Source: Mermis nigrescens (Eukaryota; Nematoda; Enoplea; Mermithida; Mermithidae). Taken from it: a stretch of 64,000 nucleotides of DNA. Below are positions 11,691-24,394 of this stretch, one piece after another. The notes beneath the pieces are model-generated. The model saw nothing but the letters and a program-made list of their open reading frames with translations, did not search any database and was not told the origin of the DNA. The stretch lies in NCBI GenBank assembly GCA_036768485.1, contig JAVLUZ010000151.1, forward strand, positions 1,869,330 to 1,933,329, written 5' to 3'. Position 1 is the first letter of the stretch. Every line of letters begins with the position of its first letter. Position numbers and translations under genes: made by a program.

Positions 11691-11836
11691 ATTATGTCAT
11701 AGTGGCGCTTTTATCTCTTGGAAGCCTAGCGGAATGAGAATTTTCGGGGAGCGGTTTGGAGCTACAAAATTTCAAAAAGCAATTTGTTTAACTTCTAGCA
11801 ACGTGATTCTGTGCGGGCACTGCTGGAACAATGGGA

Positions 11837-12116
11837 CCGTACATGGGCAGCACCAAAATTCTGTAGGGGAGGGTGGGGGTGTGCAGGATTTTTGAAGGTC
11901 AAAAAATGGTTTTAAAAATGGTGGTATGGCAAAAAAACACCATTTTTCAACGTTTCTCATCGAGTACTATCCTTTGGCATCAAAAAATCGCGAAAAAACA
12001 AAAAAAATTAAAAATTGAATTCTGGGGGGGGTGTTTTGGTTTTTTGTGTGAGGGGGTATTCGGTCTTCTGGGGGAGGTGCATTCTCCCAAATCTCCACCC
12101 CTCCCCTCACGTATGG
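11837..12116 (+). mobile_element. D1 element copy running into a related repeat
   Basis: ACATGGGCAGCACCAAAATT start, core CACCATTTTTCAACGTTTCT and GAGTACTATCCTTTGGCATC, GC-rich end near 12116. It is followed at 12117-12190 by a block (GGCAGCAACCAAATTCTGGA) of the related family, so the right end is not sharp. Confidence 0.65.
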
Positions 12117-12357
12117 CAGCAACCAAATTCTGGAGGTCTGATGGAGCCAAATCGCAGAAACATCGCCAGAAATGCAATTCTGCTTCTCGAGATAAGGGAG
12201 TTCAAACCCCAGACTCTCTCGTCCAAGCAAGAGTAACACCGCAGGGGTTATTGGTATAACAGTCGGAATAGAACTAAAAGGGACTGATAGAACTTTATTG
12301 CTTCGTGGTTGAAATGACTGGCATGTTGCCAAATTTTTTTAGTGATATTTATACACT

Positions 12358-14010
12358 AGGTGAGCGGCCCGGCGTTGCCCGGGCTGAAACGTAGGCCTGA
12401 TAGCTACATATATGGAATTAATATGTCTCTTGTATTTTTTTATTTTTCGGGACTTTTTATGTTTTCGGGATATTTCTAAAAAAATTGGTAGTAAAAACCA
12501 TATATAATTTTCTGAATTTTTTAAAATGCTTTTTGTCAACCATTTTTATGGAATCAAATCCATATTTTTGACGTTACAGAATGGTTTTCAAAATTCTTTA
12601 GCCAAAATCATATTTTTGATGTTTTGGGATGTTCTGGAAATTTTTTTGGTCAAACCCATATTTTTGGTCGATCCATATTTTTGATATTTTAAAAATTTTT
12701 TGTTTGTTGTAACAAAGGGTGTCATACATCACGTGATATCTTATATCACTCATATGTTATAGCAGAGGGTATCTCCTATCTTACATCACTGCATGTTATG
12801 GCACAGACAGGGTATCTTATATCACATCATTGTACCTTATAGCATTGCCCAGCTTGTAGCATTATGTAGGCTATTACGTCCGATCTTATGTTATAACGCA
12901 TGCAGCGGCAAAAGTACCGTAAACCGAAAATAGTGTAAACTGAATTTATTCCGATTTTCAAAATTTGGCAAAAAAATCGGCTATGTCCCGAAATCGGCCA
13001 TGCTTAAGCATAGGGACGCCTGCCGCTTCACCCCGGTACATTTTTTGCATCAAATCCATATTTTTGTCGTTACAGAATGGTTTTGAAAATTATCTAGCCA
13101 AAGATCCTATTTTTGATGTTTTGGAATGTTCTGGAAATTTTTTTAGTCAAACCCATGATTTTTGATGTTTTGGAAAATGTTTTGGTCAAATCATATTTTC
13201 GATGTTTAAAAATTTTTCGTTTGTTGCAGCAAAGGGTTTCATATATCACGTGATATCTTATATCACTCGTATGTTATAGCAGAGGGTATCTCCTATCTTA
13301 TATCACTGCATGTTATGACACAGACAGGGTATCTTATATAACATCATTGTACCGTATAGCATTGCCCATCTTATAGCATTATGTAGGCTATATTACGCCC
13401 TATCCTATGTTATAACGCACGCAGCGACAAAAGTACCGTAAACCGAAATTAGTGTTCATTAAATTATTCCGATTTTCAATTTGACAAAGAATCGGTCATC
13501 TCTCAAAATCGGCAATGCTTAAGCATAGGGACGCCTTCCGCTTCACCCCTGTACATTTTTTTTGATCAAATCCATATTTTGACGTTACAGAATGGTTTTG
13601 AAAATTCTTTAGCCAAAATCATATTTTCTGGTCAAACCATATTTTTGATGTTTTGAAAATTTTTTGATTAGTTGTAGCAAAGGGTGTCATATATCACGTG
13701 ATATCTTATATCACTCATATGTTATAGCAGAGGGTATCTCCTATCTTATATCACTGCAGGTTATGGCACATGTTATCGGCTGTCCCGAAATCGGCCATGC
13801 TTTAGCATAGGGACGCCTCCCGCTTCACCCCTGTACAAGGTGCATGGGTGGGGTTGGTGAAATTAAAATGTCGCTACTACACCTCCAGCCGGTAGGCCGA
13901 GCTCGGGCCAAAACGTAAGCCCAATAAGTGTAATGGGGCTGGAGCCAACCCCGAACATACGAACAAACTTTCACAAAAATATATAGTAGATTGGATATAC
14001 ATAGGAATGT
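12358..14010 (+). mobile_element. composite element with CCCGGCGTTGCCCGGGC head and tandem 0.5 kb repeats
   Basis: Opens with GCCCGGCGTTGCCCGGGCT and closes with ACTTTCACAAAAATATATAG. Between them lie three tandem copies (about 12545-13015, 13020-13550, 13560-13845) of a unit carrying GGTGTCATAYATCACGTGAT, a TATCTTATATCACT ladder, and AAATCGGCCATGCTTAAGCA. The third copy lacks its middle. The same head, unit and tail recur once at 27117-27930. I do not see a coding frame. Confidence 0.6.
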
Positions 14011-14303
14011 AGGATGTAGTAATATTGTTAGCTCTTTTGTTTCTCTTTTGCAGTCAGGTACAACAAGCAAAATTCGCCGTAATTAACAAAACACTCGAGG
14101 ACAATAAATTTTTTAAATTATCGTACACAATCTTAGGTCCGTAGCGCTGTTGGTTTCCGAAACAAAAATTGTTCGGATTATAAACATTATTGACTTCTCA
14201 TAGAGCGTCTTTTATAAAAATGACATATTACTTAAGTACCCGGTAACGTATACGTATGTAACATACTTAAAATTAGCCGTTGGAACTTTACAAGAGTGTA
14301 GTC

Positions 14304-14566
14304 CATAAGTGGGCAGCACCGAAATTCTGGGGGGAGGGGTGAAAAAATTTTCAAAGGTCAAAAAATGGTCTTAAAAGTGGTCGTATGGCGAAAAAACACC
14401 ATTTTTCGACGTTTCTCATTGAGCACTATCCAATGGCATCAAAAAATCGCTAAAAGCAAAAAAAGTTCCAAAATTTTTATTCTGGGCGGGTATTTTGATT
14501 TCTGGGAGAGGGTATTTCAACTTCTGGGGGTGCATACCCCCAAACCCCTCCCCACGCCCACGTGTG
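14304..14566 (+). mobile_element. D1 element with perfect 8-base target duplication
   Basis: Starts CATAAGTGGGCAGCACC and ends CCCACGTGTG. GTGTAGTC occurs at 14296-14303 and at 14567-14574. One of the best-preserved copies, so useful for a consensus. Confidence 0.85.
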
Positions 14567-16060
14567 GTGTAGTCCAATGTCTGCTTGATTGTTTAATAAA
14601 TTATTATAGCATGAAGAAGATGTATTTTGAATCCATGGCATTTCTCCCGAAAGTACATAGTTAAAGTTCTATGGCAAACAAATTCAAAGATTTTTGCCTA
14701 AATGGTGATGTCTGACAGCTCGCAGAATTATTTAAAGATATTTGTTTACAACAATGCTACTAAAACAAATTTTTGAGCCAGGAAACGTCTGTCAACAAAA
14801 AATTACCGATTTCGTTCGTCGATCAGCTTTTTAAGACTGTTTGTCGAACCTTAATAGATCATTATGAGTCCCATTTACTTTAACTTTACAGCAAAATTAT
14901 TCGAATGTGTTAAAAAATTGTGTGCGTATGTTTCCAATGTTTTTGTCTCTCTAACGCTGAAAATTCCGGCACTTGATATACATGCATTTATTAATGAATT
15001 TTCGAGACCAACCCCATTTGGGCAAAAAGCTTAAAAAAATGGTTATGCTAAAACTCGAACTAACAATTTTAGCTGAAAAGTCCTGAGTTTAGAAGAAACC
15101 TTTCCATTTTAACAAAATTTAGCCAAACAAGCGAGCAAACATTGGACTACACATGCAAATAATTCCTGTTGTTCTAACGTGCGTATCAAGTGTCATTGGA
15201 TTACTGTAGTAGCGTGTCGCATTTCTAATTGACACTTGCAAAATTTTAAATAATTAATTTTGAATATCTCTTATTTTATCCGTTTTAGTGATGTACCATT
15301 TTTTATTAAATGCCCTGCTTTACTTCAGGAAAGATGATGATTTTCCTTCATAAAATACAATTTTTCATGGAACTAATTCCTAAGGAAAGAATGAGAATAA
15401 ATGCTCGGAACTCTGAAGCTAATAACATTATTTTATTGACTTTTTAAAAAGAGCTGTAAATAGAAAAATAAATTGTGAATAAAATTAAAATATATTAAAT
15501 GAAAGACTCCATCAAAAAATAAAAAAGTAATAAATGTTACAAAACACGTAACGAATTGCTAATTTTTCAAGTAATCCGCGAATCGCTAGGGGTCACACGA
15601 ATTTAGCTGTCAAAAATTCATTTAAAACAACATCGCTTATCACCTCTGAGATGATCAGACAAATATGAATGGTACTTTTTAAGGAACAGACTGGTAAGTT
15701 ACACCTCACAAACATGTAAATGAAGAATTTTTAAGCATTCCACGTACATATGTATACAGCTTGGAATCTGCAGGTCAGTCCTAGAATTTTTTAAGAGTTG
15801 TTTGGGCGATAGATTAAAGTCAAAAAGCACTTTTTCGACGTTTATAATAATGCCCTCACTTTATAATATAAAACCAACGACTTTTTAAGAATGTACTAAA
15901 ATTACAGAAAATTTAGCACTTAAGATGTTGATTTCGCGCGAACCGCCAAAAATTTAAACTTTTGAGCTGGGAAAAGTGGTTAAAAACGCTCGTTTTTAGT
16001 TTTTCTCGAAAATTGCAAATTCAGGCTAATCGGCGTTTGTTGTTAGCAGCCGTTATTGGT
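14567..16060. other. gene-poor AT-rich stretch
   Basis: I see no supported gene, RNA gene or clear repeat in this 1.5 kb. Confidence 0.5.
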
Positions 16061-16061
16061 A

Positions 16062-16245
16062 TATATTATTGATCTATTATTATTATTAATATTATTATTA
16101 TTATTATTATTAATTATTATTATTATTAATATTATTATTGTTATTATTATTATTATATATTATTATTATTACTAATCATTATTATTATTAACTATCATCA
16201 TTATCACTATCATTATTATTACTAACTATCATTATTATTACTATT

Positions 16246-16292
<47 letters not shown>

Positions 16293-16305
16293 CACTATCA
16301 TTATT
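16062..16305. repeat. ATT trinucleotide microsatellite
   Basis: About 240 bases of ATT/TTA repeats, interrupted by ATC, ACT and TAT variants. Confidence 0.95.
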
Positions 16306-16824
16306 CGCTCTCACTGCTGCGCATCATATCCATTGAGAATATGATTCACTACAACATCAACTTTGCGGGTTTAATACCAAAATATCCATTTTATACTAAT
16401 CCTTAGCTTACCTGCTACATTTTTTCACTTTTATCGCTTTTTAGCCCTCATTTTACCTCTTTTTTTGTCAGATAATTCTCCATTTTTCTGTTCTACGGGG
16501 GTCGTACATGTCTGGTCGTGAGCTTAGATGCATAGCATGGCCTGTCTAGAGGAGACAGCCGATGTGTAGTTAGGTCAAAAATTGAGCTCATTTAGGCCAA
16601 AATAACCTCAAAAATGGTTTAAGCACTAAAATAGCGGTAAAACTACGTTATTACTCTATTTCTGTTTAATTTAAAGCACTTTTGAAGGAAATTTACAGAA
16701 TTCATTCATTTTTTACCTTTATTTTGCCTCATTTTTCCCAGAAAATTTCTCATTCTTCCATTTGGGGTCGGGGGGGATTAAGTCTGAATATATATTCACC
16801 CACGTGTATATCTGGTGTCGTGAG

Positions 16825-17035
16825 CATAGGTGGGCAGCACCAAAATTCTGGAGGGTGCAAGATTTCTCAAAGGTCAAAAATAGTCTTAAAAAAGGTGGTA
16901 TGGCTAAAAACACCATTTTTCAACGTTTCTCATCGAGCACTATCCATTGGCATCAAAAAAAATAGCGAAAAAAACGAAAAAAATTTCGAAAATTGTATTC
17001 TGGGGATATCTAGATTTCTGAGAGGTATCTAGATA
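16825..17035 (+). mobile_element. D1 element copy, right end degraded
   Basis: Starts CATAGGTGGGCAGCACCAAA after GTCGTGAG and has the core CACCATTTTTCAACGTTTCT and GAGCACTATCCATTGGCATC. The GC-rich right end is missing and the sequence passes into ATCTAGATATCTAGAT repeats. Confidence 0.7.
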
Positions 17036-17796
17036 TCTAGATTTCATATATTCCCTAAAAATGACCGAGACCCCCGCCACAAAATTTTGAGCTTTTATTG
17101 TGCATACGTATCAGTATGCAACTTAGGTTCCTATATGCATACGACATTGCGGATGAAACATGATATATTGTATGACTGCTTAGTAATTAAGAAAAAAGCT
17201 TGAGCGTTAATATGCGACGCTTATAGTTTAAAGATACAAAGGAGTCTGAAACAAAAGTCACCGGAAGCAAACATCAAAATCACTAGGCGCGATACACACT
17301 TGCATATGTAACGTACCTACCTAGACTCTGTTTGATGAAGACCCTGCACACATAAAGATAATAAATAAATGCCACGACAGTAAACCCATTTTACGCTAAA
17401 AAACAATATAAAAATCATACAAATTCTCTCACCAACTTGTTATTTTTTACAAAAGCCAAAACAAACCGTACATTGTCATTTTACTGTACCTAGCCCGAAA
17501 TTTCAAAAGTTGAATCCTGCCCTAGTATACGAGGCAGGTTATAGAATGATTCATCACGTTTAGCATATAACCTCCAACTTCTTCATCATAAACGTTGCTG
17601 AACCCGACTGAACATTGTCCTGATTGATTTTAACATGTAAATCAACCTGAAACACATAATTATTTGAACAAATCGGCGAAGACATAAACGTTGAGGAGCA
17701 TATTTGACAATTGACATGACACCAAAATCTTTTAGCTAAAAAATTCTTTTGTTCGTGGCTTGCGCGTATACTGTGATAATGACAGTAATAACAATA

Positions 17797-17977
17797 ATTA
17801 GCAAAGAAAAATGCTCCGATGGAACAAAAAAGGGAATATACTTTGGGATTGTGAATTATCGAGGATGTAAAAGGAGGGGACTAGAAAAAATCTCCCTATG
17901 TTATATGCCAAAAATCGCAAAATATGTTAAAAACCAGACTTTCTCTAAACAATGCAAAAAATCGTAGTATATTCTAG
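17797..17977 (+). repeat. fragment of the large palindrome unit
   Basis: The stretch from AGCAAAGAAAAATGCTCCGA to GTATATTCT repeats 23745-23905 and, inverted, 24395-24545. It ends exactly where the GC-rich element at 17978 begins, so that element may have inserted into a longer copy. Confidence 0.65.
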
Positions 17978-18799
17978 AGCTGTGCAGGGGCCAGGCCCGG
18001 CCCGGCCCAACGCCGGGGCCCAGGCCAATGTTAGAGTTGATTATAATGTAGAAAATTGATAATGTTTTGGGCAGATTTACCTTCAAACTCAATTTCAAGC
18101 AAACCACAGATCTTGCTAATTCAAATCTTTATTTCACTATGTCAGATTGGTGAAAATTTCTAGTTAATAATCAAAATTGACATATTTTAAATTGCAATTC
18201 ATATAGACGAGCATTTCCAGCTTGCTTGGTAGCAGACAGCTACGTCTATCAGAACAAATAGAATAATAAGCATAAAAAAGTGCAAAGTAAAGCACATTGA
18301 GAATTCATCCAAGTCAGAGGAGTTAAATCCATACATGGACAGCTCAAAAATTCTAGGGGGTCCAAAATTTTTCAAAGTCAAAAAGTGCCTGATAATATAT
18401 GGTAGAGCGAAAAAACACCGTTTTCTCGCGTTTCTCAATGAGAGCTATCCATTAGCATCAAAAAACCGCAGAAAAACAGAAAAAAATTCTGAAAATCAAT
18501 TTCTGGGGGGTCTAGCGGATTCTTTTTTTGGGGGGAGAAAGTGAATTCTGGGGGTTTAGATCCCCCGATGCCCATGTTCTGTTATATCTTGTAATCCCAA
18601 CAAATATTAACGCTTGACGTGCATATCTACAAGCAAGAATATATGCATAGGTACATATAAGGGGTAGGGCAGGGTCGTACTATAAGCATGGTAAAGCACG
18701 CTATTATTGGCCCCGGCCAGGCCCGGCCCCGGCCCCGGCACCAGGGCCTAGGCCCCGGCCCCGGCCCCGGCAAAAAAAGGCGGCCCCGGCACAGCTCTA
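17978..18799. mobile_element. element with GC-rich inverted ends TAGAGCTGTGC, cut by the assembly gap
   Basis: Left end TAGAGCTGTGCAGGGGCC continues into a GGCCCGGCCC tract. The right end just before the N run is the inverse (GGCCCCGGCACAGCTCTA) and also has a long GGCCCC tract. This looks like a non-autonomous hAT-type element, but the right target site is lost in the gap. It contains a nested D1 copy at 18330-18575. Confidence 0.55.
18330..18575 (+). mobile_element. D1 element copy nested in the GC-rich element
   Basis: CATACATGGACAGCTCAAAA start, core CACCGTTTTCTCGCGTTTCT and GAGAGCTATCCATTAGCATC. Diverged from the family core at many positions. Confidence 0.6.
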
Positions 18800-18899
18800 N
18801 NNNNNNNNNNNNNNNNNNNNNNNNNNNNNNNNNNNNNNNNNNNNNNNNNNNNNNNNNNNNNNNNNNNNNNNNNNNNNNNNNNNNNNNNNNNNNNNNNNN
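18800..18899. other. assembly gap of exactly 100 N
   Basis: One hundred N in a row, the usual placeholder for a gap of unknown size. It sits between a GGCCCC-rich terminus and a TG/CA microsatellite. Sequence on the two sides may not be truly adjacent. Confidence 0.98.
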
Positions 18900-18909
18900 A
18901 TAAAAGGTA

Positions 18910-19803
<894 letters not shown>

Positions 19804-19805
19804 AT

Positions 19806-21130
19806 ACAAGTAGGTGTCCCAAAAAAAAGGCTACATTCCGATTTGAGCGTGGTCATAACTTCGGCTCTTTGTAAGCTTCAAACCTTCAAACAAGATGCAT
19901 TCGATAGGATAAAAGTCACTTCTTTCCGTATGTGTAAAACTTTTGGCCAACTCCCAGTGCTCCGGGCGCTAAGGGCATTCTATTTACACCCTAGTAGTAA
20001 CGCCCGACTCTCTGGACCGCACCCTGGACCGCTGCACGTTATAGTGCACCTGCACTTTGAGCGCCCGCTTTGTAAGCAGGGCGCTATAGCGCTACGAGTC
20101 AAACCAGCGCCAACGGGGTGGTGTATTAAGCAGGGCGCTAAAGCTGCATGTAGGCCTAGCGCCAGGGGCTGAATTATTCAATTGAGCACACTAGCATCAT
20201 GCAAAGGACGTCACCCCTTTCAAGTACATATCATTTTCTCGCTTAATACAATAAGCTTGAGATTATAATTTTCGAGAGTGCACATACTAACGCACAAGTC
20301 CCTCTTACACCTAAATGTGCTTTGGTATGTACCTCCGTGCATCTTTGTATGTGTCATAAAACAAAGATTTAATTAGGTATTAATCTACAAGATTTTGTTA
20401 ATTCAATTGATATATAAATAAAACAATTCGCCAAGTTGGTATATGCAGTTTTGACGCCCAACTAATAAATAATAGCACTACAGAGCGACGAACAAACAGC
20501 AGTTTTTTTTTAAATTATTCTATTTACATGGTTTGGCGACTACCATTCGCCGGACCCCAGCCAGAAACCGCGCTCCGACCAGTTCCTTAGCGCTGGTTTG
20601 ACTTCGCGCAGCTATGGCACCCTGCTTACAAAGCGTGCGCTCAAATTGCAGGCGCACTATAATGTGCAGCGGTCCAGGGTGCGGTCCAGAGGGTCGGGCG
20701 TTACTACTTTTCACCCTACTTTAATATTGTTTAAACGCCGATAGCGTCATTCGTCCTGCCATCAATTTGCACCCTCTTTTGACGATATCCTGAAGTTTTT
20801 GCACTCGGTAGCACGCGCATCTATTCTGGAGATTTAAAAATGATTTAAAAATGTGCCTATTAATTTTTGTGACAGGATATATTGTCAAAAATGTCAAAAA
20901 AGGATACCAACATACACAGTAATGTAATACAATGCGGAAACCATAGAGTTTATACAGTGAGGTATAAACAAATTGCCGTATTGCAGGTACCGCTAAAAGC
21001 TGGCCAAAATTTTTAACGTTGATCAAATAAAGACATGTTCACCCATCTAATGCAGCTGGTCTTAAAATTTTATTTTGAGATCAGCCGAAGTTATGCCGTT
21101 TTAAAAAATGTAGCCTTTTTTATGGGCAGC
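19806..21130. mobile_element. foldback element with nested inverted arms
   Basis: Outer arms share GGCTACATT and CATAACTTCGGCT (19828-19865) with the inverse AGCCGAAGTTATG and AATGTAGCC (21078-21118). Inner arms 19985-20125 and 20575-20712 are inverse copies of a GC-rich block (GCCCGACYCTCTGGACCGCA, GCAGCGGTCCAGGGTGCGGT). Short open frames on both arms encode the same peptide because of the inversion, and I do not read them as genes. Confidence 0.6.
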
Positions 21131-21439
21131 GCTATACTCGGCCATCCTTTTTTCTTATATGTTTATCACAGCGAGTCGAGTGCGAAATTTCTGTCCCCCT
21201 TCATAGTTAAAACGGTAACGGCACACATCTGGGAGGTGCGGTTTTTTTAAAGGTAGATAATAAAAAAACTTAGATGCCCTTTTTTGTTTACACTCAATAC
21301 CGAGTTAGCCATGAGTGTGTAAATTGTAAACCGAAAATAAAATTTGTGTAGGGGCAATTTTTTTAGAAATGTTTTTCCTGATTATTTACGAATCTGGTCG
21401 TAAAATTTCTTTACACTCATTAGTTGTTGCACAGGAGTG

Positions 21440-23905
21440 TAAATTAGACGGCTTTCTACTGTTTTCATGTGCACAAACATATCTAACTCAGTTTTACATT
21501 CTATGCAGTCTGATTCGGATTCAAAAGGTAGACGGTTATAAAATCTAGAGGAACCTGTTATTTATTTTTTCTAAAGTTAATATTTTCAAATTAATAGGCG
21601 ATTTGTTGTAAAAAGTCTGGGACAAAACAACATTCTTTTCCTGCCATATTCTCCACTTAGTAGACAGAACTTGGTATATTATCTTTCAAAATGTGCCTCG
21701 TCCTACGCACTACACGTTAAAATATATTTTGTTTCTTTACAATCTAATATTGCCTTATTATTGCAGGTGTAAACTTTACAACAAAATAATTTTTTCCGCC
21801 TAGAGCGTCGTGGATGATGAATTTAAAAAAAATGTTCTCCGTAAGGTGAGAATAATGAATCTGACTTTTAAACTTTTCTACAGCTAGTGTTTGTTGACGT
21901 ATGAAGAGGTGACCTTTGAATTATACATCCATTTTCTAATGCCGATAGATAATTCCGTTTCGTATTCCATATTGTTTGATCAGATTTTTCTTATTTCAGA
22001 GGTTTTTGACTCGTATTTAATGAATAATTATTTTTATAATCATAAATGCACTATTCTTAAACTTCAGTAGAATGATGAATATTTTTCATTATAGTATAAT
22101 CAAGCTGGAATCTTGGCTGCGAGTTGAGTTAGTGCAATGGCTGACGTATCCGTTCTCGCATGTGGATTTAAAAAAGAATAATGGGTTCAAGTCTTCTGAA
22201 TACTAACTTTTTTCACTTATTTAATTCTTTTGGCAAAACCATGCAGCTTCATTTGACTTATTCATCTATTTAGGTTCTGTAGATGACACTTTTTGTTTTC
22301 TTAATTTAGCCTTTTAGTTCTCGAATAAGAGTGTAAAGAGTGCGAAAATCTGGGGGTGAAAAGACACATTTTGGTCGAGTTTTCGACTTGTTTATGTCTG
22401 CCAACAACTCCGCTTATGAGTTTTGAGAAAATTTTTCTAACAGAAATGTACTACGGATCAAGGGCTATCTTGTGCTTACCAGCAAACTTTTCTACAATCA
22501 ATACGCAGTTAGTACCAGGGGTTTAGACTTTACACTCTAGTAGATGAGTAAAAAAAAAGATCTGCAAACTCTTTCGGTTATGACTTGGAAAAAATTGAGT
22601 AGAATAGAAATAAAGTAACCTCTAAGAGCTACACGTCGAAGCAAGTCGTGTTCAAAAAGAATGTAATACTCAGTTGTTTATGGCGGCATAAAGTCTGCGA
22701 GGTGTAAAATGAGCGAAAAACCAGGTTTTCTTCGTATTTTGAATGGTAAATCAGTAAATCATATCAACTATTTTTGCGGAACATAAGATTGTCACATACA
22801 AACGTACTGCAATCAAAGGGCTACAAACTGGCTCTGAAACGAATTTATTTACACTTCAACAGGGCGTTAGGTTCAGATTTTCAACGTTTACAATGTGGTG
22901 GACAGGGAAATACGTGTTTGTCCATTTTTTGTTCACCACTTTCTCTGTTCACAAGATCGGGCGAGGTCGAATAGGATAAAAATGAACGTACTTTCTAAGA
23001 GGTACGCGTCACAGCGAAGTGCGGTTGTTAACATCAATATTTAGCTTTTTCAGGAGGTGTAAAGTCAAAACAATGGGGCGTGTTTCTGTCTTGTTTTTTT
23101 ATGCCAAGTTCTGGGTTATTAGTCTCGACATAATCACAAGCCCAAAAATGAACCAGAAACCAAGTGCGGTGCGCCACTTTGTTTGCACTCAACAGTGGTG
23201 TAAAGTGGTTTACATCTGATATTTATTTGATCATCGAGCCATTGTGGAGACTAAATTGTATACTAAATTTTTAGCGTAATATCAGAGTAATATCAGAATT
23301 ACGGTTCGACTGAAATTATCTTTACACTCTGTGGTTGATTACAGTTTACACTGCATATTAACATCAGTTCTAGGGCCTTGCGGAAGCTTAATTTTTTCAA
23401 AATGATCAATGTAAAATCAGAATTGGGAATCTGACTGTTAGTTTGCTCTTACACCTAGTAGTTGTTTAAAGTTTGCACTATCGTTTTTTCACATGCAATT
23501 TATGCTTACAAATTTATTTTACTTCCAAATCTGAGCGTTAGTGTTCCTTACAGATGATATTTTGCGTAAAGTTTTTGCTGAAAATCTTTGTTCTGTTTAA
23601 ATAATTTATTTAAAAAGGATAATGCTGATGTTAAGAACAACATTGTTTTCCGCGTTCTTGGACTGCTGTCATTATTGTGGCATGTTACTATATATGTTTA
23701 CTGACTGATATACAGAAATCATGCTAATTAAAAGTAGGTTACTAGCAAAGAAAAATGCTCCGATGGTACAAAAAATGAATATACTTGGAATTGTGGATTG
23801 TTAAGGATATAAACGGGGGACTAGGAAAAGCTACCTAAAGTCGTTAAATCTGATAAAAATCACACTTTCTCTAAGCAACCCGAAAAATCGATGTATATTC
23901 TGGGG
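21440..23905 (+). repeat. left arm of a decayed 5.7 kb palindrome
   Basis: Sequence landmarks recur in inverse order at 24395-27117, for example GTCGAGTTTTCGACTTGTTT (22376) against AAACAAGTCGAAAACTCGAT (26178), and CGTATCCGTTCTCGCAT (22147) against ATGCGAGAACGGATACG (26410). Arms are clearly diverged, so the duplication is old. No supported gene. Short GTGTAAA / TTTACAC pairs recur along the arm. Confidence 0.75.
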
Positions 23906-24394
23906 CCTCTAAAAAGTGTCTTTTTGGAATAATTTTCAAAGTTTCAGATAAGAGTGTATAAAAGAAATCTATAATGTTTACTTTTTTAAATTCCTGGAAA
24001 GTAGCAACGCTGACTAGCTTCAATTCCTGATTGATAGAAAACTATGTGGTATAGTATTTAGAGTTGTTTTATTTTTTTATAAGCATCATAGCAAGCAAAG
24101 CAGGGGCCGATGGATTAGTGCACACAATCGTTACGGGCATGCTAGTGTACCCACATTTAGTCTGTTTCAAGTCAACTCACGCGTTTCCTACTGTTTTAAA
24201 CCAACAATTTCTTCAATTGTTTTGGAAGCATCGATGTTTGCTATTTCATTCAATTGGCTTAGAAAAACTGTTACTCAATATCATTTCCCATAGCTACTGC
24301 ATAGCTAACGTGCTGCTTTTTCAATCATTTTTATGGTTAAATATTTATTTCAATCTGTTGGCCGCAGAATATACTTCGATTTTTTCCGTTGCTT

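Noticed and set aside
11873..12332. Open frames of 60-130 codons starting MVLKMVVWQK or similar
   Set aside because: They recur in every D1 repeat copy (14365, 32449, 36708, 47529) and vary with indels. They belong to the repeat and show no selection for reading.
12720..13845. Regular repeats of the 0.5 kb unit considered as a CRISPR array
   Set aside because: Units are long and contiguous, without unique spacers, and the context is eukaryotic.
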